This document shows positions 37,966 to 50,029 of a DNA stretch of 64,000 bases, piece by piece. The notes under the pieces were generated by a model, which did no database searches, was not told the DNA's origin, and was given only the letters and a program-made list of their open reading frames with translations. The position numbers and the translations under genes are program-made. The stretch lies in assembly GCA_021442155.1 (NCBI GenBank), contig CM038214.1, positions 48,614,703-48,678,702 on the forward strand, written 5' to 3'. The DNA is from Cymbidium sinense (taxonomy: Eukaryota > Streptophyta > Magnoliopsida > Asparagales > Orchidaceae). The number at the start of each line of letters is the position of its first letter. Position 1 is the stretch's first letter.

Positions 37966-38346
37966 GAATGGGCAGAACCTTAATGGCAGGAATATCACCG
38001 TCAACTAGTTCGAAGATCCTATGAAGGCTAATACGAGGCATCGCTATCACGTGGTATCCGGAGGTCTATATCGAGGTTGAGCGAGAAATTATAGTCATTT
38101 AGGGAGAAATATATGATGGTGGATCTATTAGTCAACTAAAGAACCAAGAACTATCCAATATGTTGCTTAAGCAACTATGTCTTTACATCAAAGGCGATTC
38201 TAGTTATCTAGGGTTTTGGATTTGCTCTATGCAAGCTCATTTTTCATCTGTCATTGCTTGAGTCTTAGAAAACTTGGTGTGTTACTTGGTTGATGAAAAG
38301 AAAAAGAAGAAATATTGAATCTGAATGTGTTCTCTGTTATAAAAAA
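37966..38346 (+). pseudogene. GRP fragment copy E, head-to-tail with copy D
   Basis: Starts AATGGGCAGAACCTTAATGG (NGQNLNGR) and ITVN directly after copy D, with no telomere-like sequence between. The glycine-rich part is heavily reduced. The 3' UTR and A-run (about 38338-38346) are intact and lead into CCAAAAACCCTGAAC. Confidence 0.85.
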
Positions 38347-41300
38347 TAACCAAAAACCCTGAACTCTAAACTAAAACCTAAACCCTAAACCTAAAACCTA
38401 AACCCTGATCCATAAACCTAAAACCTAAAACCCTAAAAATTAAAAAAAATTAAAATATATAAAAAACCTAACCTTAAACCCTCAAACCTACAACCCTAAA
38501 CCCCAAACCCTAAACCCTAAATCATAAACCATAAACATTAAACCCTAAAAACCTAAAAACATTAACCTAAACTAAATAAAACCAAAAAATAAAATAAATA
38601 AAAATACCTAAGACTAAACAACATAAAAAATAAAATAAAATAAAAACCTAAACTAAAACCAAAACCTTAACTTAAACCAAAAAATAAAATAAAATAAAAA
38701 ATAAAACTAAACTAAAATAAAATATATTAAAACATAAACTAAACTAATAAATTAAAATAAACCTAAAAATAAAAAACTTAAATAAAATAAAAACTAAAAA
38801 TAAAAATAAAAATAAAATAAACCTAAAATAAAATAAAATAAAAACTAAATTAAAAATAAACCTAAAAAATAAAACCTAAAAATAAATAAAATATAAAACC
38901 TAAACCTTAAACTAAAAACTAACCAAAACCTAACATAAAAAAAAAATATACCTAAACTAAAATAAACTAAATTAAAATAAATAAAACCTAAACCTAAACC
39001 TAAAATAAACTAAACCTAAATGATAATCTAAATAAAATAAAATAAACTAAAAATAAACCTAAACCAAAATTTAAAAAAAAACCAGAAAATAAACTAAACT
39101 AAAAACCTAAAACTTAAACCTAAAAAAATAAATAAAAACTTAAACCTAAAAAATAAACTAAAATAAAAAACCTAAGCTAAAATAAATAAATCTAAAATAA
39201 ATAAAATAAACTAAGTAAAAATTAAAAAAAAACTTTAAAAAAAGAAAAAATAAAATAAACTTAAATAAATAAAAAACAAACAAAATAAACTAAAAAAAAA
39301 CCTAAACCTACTAGTTTTATTAATTTAAAAATAAACCTAAACTAAAACCTAAACCCTAAACCTAAGACCTAAACTTAAACACTAAACCTTAAACCCTAAA
39401 AAGAAAAAAATATAACAATAAAAAATAATAAAGAAAACCCTAACCCTAAACCTTAAAACTAACCCTAAACCCTAGACCAACAACCCTAAACCCTAAACCC
39501 AAACTCTAAAACCCTAAACCCCAAACCCAAAACTCTATTCCCTAATCGATAAACCCTAATCCTTAAAAACCCTAAAGCCTAAACACTAATCCCTAAACCC
39601 TAAACATTAAACCCTAACCCTAAACCCTAAAACCTTAAACCCTAAACCCTAAACTTAAAACCCCAAACCATAAAAACCTAAAAATTGAAACCTAAAAAAT
39701 AAAATAAAAATAAAAGTGAACTAAAAAATAAATATAAACATAAAAATAAACTAAAATAAAATAGTTAAACTAAAATAAATAAACCTAAAATAAATAAACT
39801 AAACTAAATAAAAAAATAAACCTAAATAAAATTTAAAAATAAAGTAAACTAAAATAAATAAATAAAAAGCTAATAAATTAAATAAACCAAATAAACCTAA
39901 AAAAATCCTAAACCCTGAATCCTAAACCCTAAACCATAAACCTACGACCCTAAACCGTAAACCCTAAACCCTAAACCCTAAACCATAATAAACCTAAAAG
40001 CATAAACCCTAAAACCATAAACCCTAAACCCTAAACCCTAAATCCCTAAACCCTAAACATAAAATCAAACCTAAACCAAACCCTAAACCTTAAAACCCTA
40101 AACCATAAATCCTAAACCTAAACCCTAAACCATAAAACCTACAACCCTAAACCTTAAACCCCAAACCCCAAACCTTAAACCATAAATTCTTAACCTTAAA
40201 AACCTAAACACCTAAACTTAAACTAAATAAAACCTAATAATAAAATAAATAAAAAACCTAAACTTAAATAAAATAAAAAATAAGATAAAATAAAAACTTA
40301 AACTTAAACCTATACATAAACATAAGCCTAAACATAAACCTAATTGTAAAACTAAAATAAAATAAATAATAAAAAACTAAACTAAAATAAAATAAATAAA
40401 AACCTAAACTAAACTAAAAAAATAAAATAAGTCGAAAAATAAAAAAGCTAAATAAAATATAAACTAAATGTAAAATTAAAATAAAATAAACCTAAAATAA
40501 AATAAAATAAAAACTAAATGAAAACCTAAACCTAAAAAATAAACCTAAAAATAAATAAAAAATAAAATGTAAACCCTAAACTAAAAAAAAACCTAAACCT
40601 AAAATAAACAAAATAAAATAAACGTAAACCTAAACTAAAATAAACTAAACTATAATAAATAAAACCTAAACCTAAACTGAAAATAAATTAAACCTAAACC
40701 CTAAACTAAATGAAATAAAAAAAAGTAAAAAATAAACATAAACTTAAAAATAAACCTAAAAGAAAACCTAAAACCTAAACCTAAAAAAATAAAATAAAAA
40801 CCTAAACCTAAACCTTCAAATAACAAACATAAAACCTAAACATAAAAAATTAAATAAAAATAAAACTAAACTAAAAGATAAACATAAAGCTAAATGTAAA
40901 CCTAAAAAATAAAATAAAATAGAAAACCTAAACTAAAAAAAATAAACCTAAAATAAATAAACTAAACTAAATAAAAATTGTAAATAAACTTAAATAAAAA
41001 TAAAAAATATATAAACTTAAATAATTAAAAAATGAACTAAATAAACTAAATAAGCCTAAACCTACTAGGTTAATAATTTAAGAAAACCCAAAACCCTAAA
41101 CCCTAAACCCTAAACCCAAAAAACTAACCTAAATTAACTAAAACCTAAACCCTAAACCTAAACTTAAACTAAACTAAACCCTAAATCAGAAACTAAACCT
41201 AAACTAAACCCTAACCTAAATGTAAACTAAAACCTATAAACTAAAACTAACCCTAAATTAACTATAAAACTAACCCTAAACCAAAACCTAAACCTAAACC

Positions 41301-41607
41301 TAAACCTAAACCTAAAAAACCTAACTAAACTAAACTAAACTAAACCCTAAAGTTTAAACACTAAACCCTAAACTAAAACCTAAAACCTAAAACTTAACCC
41401 TAAACTATAAACCTAAACTAAACTCCTAAACCTAAAACTAAACCTAAACTATAACCCTAAACCTAAACATAAAGCATAAATAAACTATAAACTCTAAGAT
41501 AAACCCTAAACCTAATAACCTAAAAGCCAAACCCTAAACCTAAACCTAAAGTAACTTAATAAATTAAAATAAACCTAAACCATAAACTAATAAACCTAAA
41601 CCCTAAG
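38347..41607 (+). repeat. Degenerate telomere-like / A-rich composite repeat
   Basis: CCCTAAA blocks at about 38350-38570, 39340-39670, 39900-40200 and 41080-41580, with AATAAA spacers between them. Landmark variants at about 39306 (CCTACTAGTTTTATTAATT) and 41061 (CCTACTAGGTTAATAATTT). No gene. Confidence 0.9.
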
Positions 41608-41993
41608 AATGGGAACTCAAAGAAGAACATCATCATAACCAGCTCACCAGACTAGAAGGAAAAGATGCAATGGTTATAATGGTGGGGGATCTAGAGGTGC
41701 TAGATTGGCTGGTGGTCAACTAGTGGTGGTTATGAGGCGAGGAGCATGGAGGTTACAACTATGGTAGTAGGGAGAATGGTGATGGTGAATCATGCTACTA
41801 GAGGTCGGGTGAATGGGAACTGAGAAATAAGAATTACATCGCTAATGAACTATGTCTTATATAGAGATAGCCATGTGGTTTTGATTTTCTCTATGCATTT
41901 TTATGTACGTGTCTTAGAACACTTGCTGTGTTAATTGCTTGATGAAATTGAAAAGAAGAAATGCTAAGTCTAAATTTGTTCTATGTTAAAAAA
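41608..41993 (+). pseudogene. GRP fragment copy F
   Basis: Same CCCTAAG/AATGGG left junction. The sequence is strongly eroded by many small deletions in both coding part and 3' UTR, but AGAGGTGCTAG, GGTGGTTATG, AAGAAGAAATGCTAAGTC and the terminal A-run remain. Confidence 0.8.
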
Positions 41994-44048
41994 TACCAAA
42001 AATCCTAAACCCTAAACTAAAAACTGAACCCTAGACCTAAAACTTAAACCCTAAACCCTAAAAACCCTAAACCCTAAACCCTAAACCCTAAACCCTAAAA
42101 CCTAAATCCTAAAACCATAAACCCTAAACCCCAAAACCCTAATCCCTAAACCCTAAACCCTAAACCGTAAGCCTTAAAAACCTAAAAACTTAAATCTTAA
42201 CTAAATAAAACTTAATAATGAAATAAATAAATAAGCCTAAACCTAAAAAAAGAAAATAAATAATATAAAACAAAAATTTAAACTAAAACCTAAACCTAAA
42301 CCTAAAAATAAAATAAAATAAAAATAAAAATAACCTAAAATAAAATAAATAAAACCTAAATTAAACTTAAAAATAAAATAAACTTAAGAATGAAAAAATT
42401 AAAAGAAAATAAAGACTAAATGTAAAATAAAAATAAAACAAACCTAAAATAAAATAAAATATAAACTAAATAAAAACATAAACCTCAAAAATAAACCTAA
42501 AAATAAATAAAAAAATCCAAAACCACAAACAAAAATTAACCTAAACCTAAAATAAAAATAAAATAATCCTAAACCTAAACTAAAATAAATACAACATAAA
42601 CCTAAACCTAAAATAAACTAAACCAAAACCTTAACCTAAACTAAATAAAATAAAATAAACTAATGAAAAACCTAAACATGAACTAAAAAATAAAACCTAA
42701 AAACAAACCTAAAACCTACAACCCTACAACCCTAAAAAATAAACTAAAATAATATCATAAACTAAAATAATAAAACTAAACTAAATAAAAATAAAAAATA
42801 AACCTAAATAAAAATAAAAAATAAAATAAACTAAAATAAATAAAAAATAAACTAAATAAATCTAAACCTACAGGTTTACTTAATTTTAAAAAAACCCCAT
42901 AAACCATAAACCATAAACCCTAAACCCTAAAAATAATCCTAAACCCTAAACCTTAACCCGTAAACCCTAAATTAACCTTAAACCATAAACCCTAAACCCT
43001 AAACCCTAAATCCAAACCCTAACACTACACCCTAAACTCTAATCCACAGAGACTAAACCCTAAAACCCTAAACCTTAAACCCTAAACCCTAAACCCTAAA
43101 CCCTAATTCCTAGACCCTCAAAACTCTAAACCCTAAAGTCTAAACACTAAAATCTAAACCCTAAACCATAATTTCTAGACCCTCAAAACCCTAAACCCTA
43201 AAGCCTAAACACTAAACCTTAAATGCTAAACCCTAACCTAAACCTAAACCCTAAACCCTAAAACCCTAAACCCTAAACCCTAAACCCTAAACTCTAAACC
43301 CTAAACCCTAAAAAACTAAAAAAACCTAAACATAAAATAAATAAAACCTAATAATAAAATAAATAAATAAACTTAAACTTAAATAAAATAAAATAAAATA
43401 AAAAACTAAACCAAAACCTTAAAAAAAATTAAAAAAATAAACTAAAATAATTTAAATAAAACCTAAACTAAACTAAAAAATAAAATAAACCATGTATAAA
43501 AATAATTAAAAAAATAAAACTAATCATAAAATAATAATAAAATAAACCTAAAATAAAATAAAATAAAAACTAAATAAAAACCTAAACCTAAAAAAACCTC
43601 AAAATAAAAACTAAAAATAAATAAAAAATAAAACCTAAACCTAAACCTAAAATAAAAATAAAATAAACAAAATAAAATAAACCTCAACCTACACTAAAAT
43701 AAACTAAACTAAAATAAATAAAACTTAAACATAAACCTAAAATATGGTAAACCTAAACCTAAACTTAAACTAAATAAAATAAAATAAACTAAAATAAATC
43801 TAAACCTAAACTAAAAATATAAACCTAAAATAAATGTAAAATACCTAAAACCTAAACCTAAAAAATAAAATAAAAACCTAAACCTAAAAATAAAAAATAA
43901 AATGTAAACCTAAATAATAAAATAAATATAAAACTCAACTAAAACTAAACCTAAACTTTAAAAAAAACTAAAATAAAAAACTAAACTAAAATAAATAAAC
44001 CTAAAATAAATATACTAAACTAAAAAAAACCCCTAAACCTACAACCCT
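41994..44048 (+). repeat. Degenerate telomere-like / A-rich composite repeat
   Basis: CCCTAAA blocks at about 42000-42180 and 42900-43320 with AATAAA spacers. A well-kept landmark CCTACAGGTTTACTTAATT lies at about 42867. No gene. Confidence 0.9.
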
Positions 44049-44168
44049 ATAGGTGCTCATTTTTTATCTATGTCGTCACTTATATCTTAGAAAATTTTGG
44101 GTTCTACTTGTTGATGAAATTTAAAAGAATAAATGTTGAATCTAAATTTGTTCTCTATTTAAAAAAAC
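44049..44168 (+). pseudogene. GRP 3' UTR remnant
   Basis: About 120 bases of the GRP 3' UTR: GTGCTCATTTTTTATCTATG, TCGTCACTT, TTGATGAAATTTAAAAG, AATGTTGAATCT and an A-run. No coding part is left. Telomere-like sequence flanks it on both sides. Confidence 0.8.
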
Positions 44169-45358
44169 CTAAACCCTACACCCTAAACTAAACCATAAAC
44201 CCTAAATATAAAACCTAAAGCCTAAACCCAAAAACCTAAATCTTAAACTAACCCTAAACCCTAAACCCTAAAATGCTAAAAACCTAAACCTAAACTAAAT
44301 GCAAACTAAAAAAATAAAAAATAAAAAAACTAAGCCAAAATAAAAGAAAAATATATAATAAAATAAAAACCTAATCTACAACCTAAACCTAAACCTAAAA
44401 AGAAAATAAAAAAAAAACTAAACTAAAATAAAATAAATAAAAACCTAAACTAAAATAAAAAATAAAAATCCTAAAAAAAATTAAAACTAAACCTAAAATA
44501 GAAAAAATAAAATAAAAACTAAATAAAAAATAAACCTAAAAATAAACTTAAAAATAAATAAAAAAATAAAACCTAAACCTTAAAATAAAAAAACTAAACC
44601 TAAAATAAAAATAAAATAAAATAAACCTAAACTTAAACTAAAATAAACTAAAATAAAATAAATAAAACTTAAACCTATACCTAAAATAAACTAAACCTAA
44701 ACCTAAACCTAAACTAAATAAACTAAAATAAACTAGAATAAACCTAAACCTAAACTAAAAAAACCTAAAATAAAAACCTAAAACCTAAACTTAAAGAAAT
44801 AAATAAAAGCCTAAACCTAAACCTAAAAAAATAAGAAATAAACCTAAACCTAATAATAAAATAAAAATAGAACTCAACTAAAAAATAAACCTAAACCAAA
44901 AAAAAATAAACTAAAATAAAAAACTTAAACAAAAAAATAAATAAACCTAAAATAAATAAACAAAACTAAATAAAATAAAAATATAAAATACACTCAAATA
45001 AATTAAAAATAAACTAAATAAACTAAGACCTTTGAGTTTACTTAATTTAAAAATAAATAACTAAATAATGAAAAATAGAAAAAATAAATCCTAACCCTAA
45101 AACTAACCCTAAACCCTGAACACTAAACCCTAAACACTAAACCCTAAACCTACAACCCTAAACCCTAAACCCTAAACCCTAAACCATAAAACCCTAAACC
45201 TTAAACCTTAAATCCTAAACCCTAAAATAGTAAACCCTAAACACTAAACCCTAAAATCTAAACCTTAAAACCTAAAACCCTAAACCCTAAACCCCAAACC
45301 CTAAACTCTAAACCATAAACCCTAAACTAACACTAAACCTTAAACCCTAAACCCTAAG
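44169..45358 (+). repeat. Telomere-like blocks, A-rich spacer and landmark
   Basis: CCCTAAA-rich at 44170-44290 and 45080-45355, AATAAA spacer between, landmark variant (GAGTTTACTTAATT) at about 45028, about 0.33 kb before GRP copy G. Confidence 0.9.
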
Positions 45359-45760
45359 AATGGGCATAACCTTGAAGACTGGAACATCACTTTCAACGGC
45401 ATCTGGGGAGGCAAAGTGAGGTGACAATTATCAGTGGTGTGGGGATCTGGAGGTGGTGGTCGAGTAGTGGTGGTTATGGAGGTGGTGGAGATGAGGTTAC
45501 AGTGTGGTGGTAGGGGAGAGAGATCGTGGATATGATGGTGGATCCTGCTACTGAGAAACTAAAGAACGACATCCAATCTATTGCTTATGGAACATGTCTT
45601 TATAGAGAAAGTTCTACTTATCTAGGGTTTTGATTTGCTTTATGGGTGCTCATTTTTTATCTATATCATCACTTGTATCTTAGAATACTTGGGATGATAC
45701 TTGGTTTATAAAATTGAAAAGAAAAAATGTTGAATATGAAATTATTCTCTATTTAAAAAA
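45359..45760 (+). pseudogene. GRP fragment copy G
   Basis: Starts AATGGGCATAACCTTGAAG after CCCTAAG, shows GGAACATCAC, a glycine-rich remnant (GGAGGTGGTGGTCGAGTAGTG, in two pieces), the 3' UTR (GTGCTCATTTTTTATCTATA) and an A-run at about 45755-45760 that joins telomere-like sequence. Confidence 0.85.
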
Positions 45761-46086
45761 CCTTAAATCTTAAACCCTATACCCTAAACTAAAACTTAAA
45801 CCATAAACCAAAAACCTAAACCCCAAACCCTAAACCCTACACCCTAAAACCCTAAACCTTAAAAACTAAATAGTAAACCCTAAACCCTAAACCCTAAACC
45901 CTAAACCCTAAAACCTTTAACCTTAAACCCTAAACCCTAAACCCTAAACCCTAAAAACATAAACCCTAAACCCTAAAACCTACAACCCAAAACACTAAAC
46001 CCTAAACCCCAAACCCTAAACCCTAAAAACTAAACTAACCCTAAACCTTAAACCCTAAGTCCTAAACTAACCCTAAACACTAAACC
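45761..46086 (+). repeat. Telomere-like (CCCTAAA)n block
   Basis: Dense heptamers with few spacers, ending sharply at about 46086, where unrelated AT-rich repeat begins. Confidence 0.9.
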
Positions 46087-47690
46087 TGAATCCTTTAATA
46101 AAGATGCCATTAGGAGTAGATCTAAAGAGTGACCTAATCTTAACATAGTTATGATAGCTAAAGAAAATGTCTTCAAGAGACATTCCTTTTACTATTAAAT
46201 ATTTGAATACCCTAAATCATATTATAATACCAAATATTATAGTATAATTTAGCATCATATATTTGAGCATGTAGTGATGTGTTTTTGGATGTTAAAAGAT
46301 GTTTTGAAATATTTTAGTATATTATGGTATTATGGCCTATTGTCTATATTAATTTAAATCATAAATATATTGATTTAATAAATCAGATGATGAAATTTGT
46401 TAAATTTGAAGTGGGAATTAGGTTGTAGTACCAAAGGTGTGCTATGCCACTTGTAGTATAAAAAGTAAGATTTTATGTTCAAAATATCTATTATATGTTG
46501 TAGCATAGTATAACATCATATATCATAATATATTATTCTGTGAATTTTAAATTCTTTAGTATTTTACAATCATGCAGTCAAGCCTACACTAGCATTATTT
46601 ATAAAAATGTTTATTTAGACTTTAAAATGGTGGAATTTGGCCAAATTCATAATTGGTAGAGCTTGGCATCATAATATATTATTTTAATTTAAAATATGTA
46701 ACTGATACGCCTAAAATATATATTTTTTTATTTAGACTAATTTTATGATTTTTTATCTTAAGCAATCCCTTGTGATGTGATATGCAATATAATATAATAT
46801 AATATGTTATAGTGTAATATAATATAGGATGCCATAACATAGTGTAGCATCATGCATTATAGCATACTATTATGTATTATTACTTGTTTGTTAGCATATT
46901 TTAGTTTCTTATAGTATGATGTAGTAGAGTTTGTACTGGTATAATTCATAAAAATATTGATTTATAGGCTGAGATGATGGGATTTGGCCAAATTTAATGT
47001 AAGCTTTAGGGAACATAATTGGGGGTGTGCTATGGTGTGTCATTTAATCAAAAGAATGGAATTTTGCATCCAAAATAAATGTTCATTTTTCAACCAAATT
47101 TTATAAATTTTTTGCTTAAAGTGTTTAAGGTGTAATGTAAGATAATGAAAGCATATTAAAATATAATGTACATAACAATATAACTTAACATATATATGAA
47201 TGTGGTGGTGTGTTACTAAATGCTATTGTACATTTTAGTATGTTTTACTTTTGTTATAATACATTGGGTCAAAATTAACAAAAATGTTAATTTGAAGTTT
47301 GAGATGGAAGAATTTAGCCAAATTCATGGCACACACCAAAAAGCAACACAAAAAATATGATATTTTGTACCATTTCTAATAGAAAAATAACAATTTTACA
47401 TCCAAAACTAACATTATTTATAATTTGAGTAAATTTTGTTATTTGTTTTTTCAAGTGATTCTAATGAGGTGTAATGTTAGAAAATATATTACATTACAAC
47501 AAATTATAATATAACATCATATATTATAATATAATATAGTGTGTTAATTTACACTATAATATGTTTATATGATATTGTATAGTTAGTTGAGCTTGCAGAT
47601 CACAAATCATAAAATGTTGATTACAATGTTGAGATGATGTAATTTGAATGAATACATTGTTAGGCTTTTGTTGAAGTATTAAAGGTGTGC
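46087..47690 (+). repeat. AT-rich tandem repeat, ~330-bp units
   Basis: A degenerate module (AAAATGTTGATTT..., GAGATGATGGAATTTGGCCAAATT and variants) recurs near 46363, 46605, 46950, 47281 and 47610. The spacing is about 242, 345, 331 and 329 bases. TATCATAATATATTATT-like stretches lie between. It flanks the 3' side of the minus-strand Ty3/gypsy element and may be its LTR or 3' repeat region. No coding sequence is seen. Confidence 0.65.
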
Positions 47691-49985
47691 ATAAGAGAAG
47701 AAATAAGATTTGTGAGAATTCCATGTTAAGGACATGGAGGGAGATCCACTAGGGGATCACACATGCATTGGACATGACATGTGAGGGATCTATGTCAAGG
47801 GCGTAGAAGAAAAATATTTGTTGGGGATAATGTTTCAATTTGATTTGATTATATGACTTGTGGAAAGAAGATCTATTAGGGAAAAAAATCTATAATCTGC
47901 CAGAGATTAAGATCGAGTTGACTTTAATTTGTTTTATTTTAATTGATGTGGAGGCATATCTAATAGAGATATGAGCTCGAGTCCGCTCGGGATCGGTATA
48001 TGAACCTTCCACAAGGAAGTAGGTTCGAGCTATCAATTGGGGATTGGGATTTGAATTTGATTTCAAATTTTTTTTGGGGATGTATCCACTGGGAATAAGA
48101 GTTTGGTTGGATTTCTTTGACTTAGACTCTATTGGGGGAGTTGGTTTAATTTGGCTCCACTGGATAGGTTGGTTTTGAATTTAATTTATTTGCTTGACTT
48201 ATTTATATATGATTTAGCTCCACTGAGAAGGTGTGATTTAACTCAGGGAAATAAGATTGGGTTTAATTTAAATAATTAATTTATGGACCGGGTGCAATGG
48301 ACACCAAAAAAGCTATATTAGCTTTGACCTCTCAAATTTACAAATCCAAATGCATAGTATACTACGGGGTAGAGCTAACCTAAGGGGTTACCTTTCGTGT
48401 GCAAATGACTGTGCTAGAAGAAGGCATAGACTTACATCTTCCAAAGTGAAGAACAACCATTGGGGTGACCTGTTGGATGCACAAAAAATTGAACCGGACA
48501 TAGGGTGACTAGTAAGTGAATTCCACTGGGGACTTTTGTCAACTCAAAGTAGTTTGGAAGAATTTTATCATTATTTCATGTGATTTGATATGGTTTATTT
48601 GGTTTAGTTTGATTTTCAATTGAGGGCATATTCATTATGTGAATAAATTTAAAAGATTTAATTTATGGACCATGTGGTGTGATGGACACCGAGAAGGGGC
48701 TATATCAACTTGACCTATCTCAAATTTATAAATCCAAAGGAGTCTACTATATGGTAGAGCTCCAACCACAAGTTGTTTATGAAATGACTATGCTAGAAAG
48801 AAGTCATGTAAAGACTTACATTTCTAAAGGAGGAAACCACCAATAGTTGACCTATTGTAGCAAAAAATCAAATGCTTAGGGGTAATTACAGAGTGAAAAG
48901 TGAGGACTTATATCAACTCAAGAGTAGTGTTTTTCTCAAGATGGTGACATCTAAAACATAGATGTCTTTGAGAAAGTACTAAAGTGGTGTCCTCCTAATC
49001 CATAAGTGAATATATATTTTATTTATATGTTTGTGTGGACCCTATTGGTGTGCGAGGGACCACACTGAGAAGGAGCTATGTCAGCCTTGACCTATCTCAG
49101 ATTTACTGGATAATGGGAGAATCTATATATCCATAGGATGGATTCTCCAACCACATATGTGGTTACTATGAAAGGGGAACTGTGCAATCCGATAGTAACC
49201 CAAGTAGTGTCTAAATGGGAACGCGAAGGATGTGATCCAAAATAGTGCCAATAGGGGAGGTGCTGCTAGGGGCGTTATCTTGAGCCCTAAAAAAGAAAGC
49301 TTATAGGTGTACGGTGGCCAACATAAGGAGAAAGCATAACAGACTTACATCTACCATGAGTGGTGTATCCTAAGGTGTATCAGTCAACATGAGTGGTGTA
49401 TCTATCAAAATAGTGAGAACCAACCAACCTAACGTGCCCATCGATGTCCAATGATCAATCTAAAAAGAAAGTGTGTAGGCTTACAACTTTTCAAGTGGAA
49501 CTCATCATTGAGATAGCCTATCATCGGCGGGATAAATACAATTTGACCTAGTACGACCAATAAGCATGGAGCCCTGAGGAAGGATTGGACATAGACTTGA
49601 AGCAGTCATGAGGGAAGGAGCCATTGGAGGACCTATCCTAAACCTCAAATATACTTGACCAAGTCAGTGCACAAAGGCTAATCCAAGAAGAAAGAATAGC
49701 AAACTCATGTCTTCTTAAACAAAGCCAACATGAGGTAGCTTATATGTAAAGAAGGCTACCAAACAACAAGGCTCATTGATGTGGAATGGACAAATAAAGA
49801 AGGAAAATGTAGCAGACTTACATCCTCCAAAGCAAGAAGACCACTAGGGTGACACACTGGTAGGGTAGCACATCTGCCTGACCTAGAGCAGCTACTGAGT
49901 GAGTGCCACATTAGCATTATCTCAACTCAGAGTAGCCCAACATAAAATATATGTGTTTATTTTATATGTTTTTGTGTAGTTTGTA
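47691..49985 (-). repeat. 3' non-coding repeat region of the minus-strand Tat element
   Basis: At 47720-48300 the TCCACTGGG/TCCACTGAG motif recurs. At 48280-49100 three degenerate units of about 370 bp start near 48285, 48665 and 49025. They share GGACC...GGACACC, a GCTATATCA step, TTGACCTATCTCAAATTTA and AATCCAAAGG-like parts. At 49250-49960, GCAGACTTACATC-like phrases (on +) recur irregularly. The region lies directly after the integrase, where Tat elements commonly carry tandem repeats. Confidence 0.55.
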
Positions 49986-50029
49986 TTTATTTTACATCAA
50001 TGAAGGATAAGATGCCACTCTGGTTCCTT

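Noticed and set aside
1316..46086. Functional telomere or telomerase RNA template region
   Set aside because: The repeats are too degenerate and too interrupted for an active telomere, and no structured RNA with a single template was seen.
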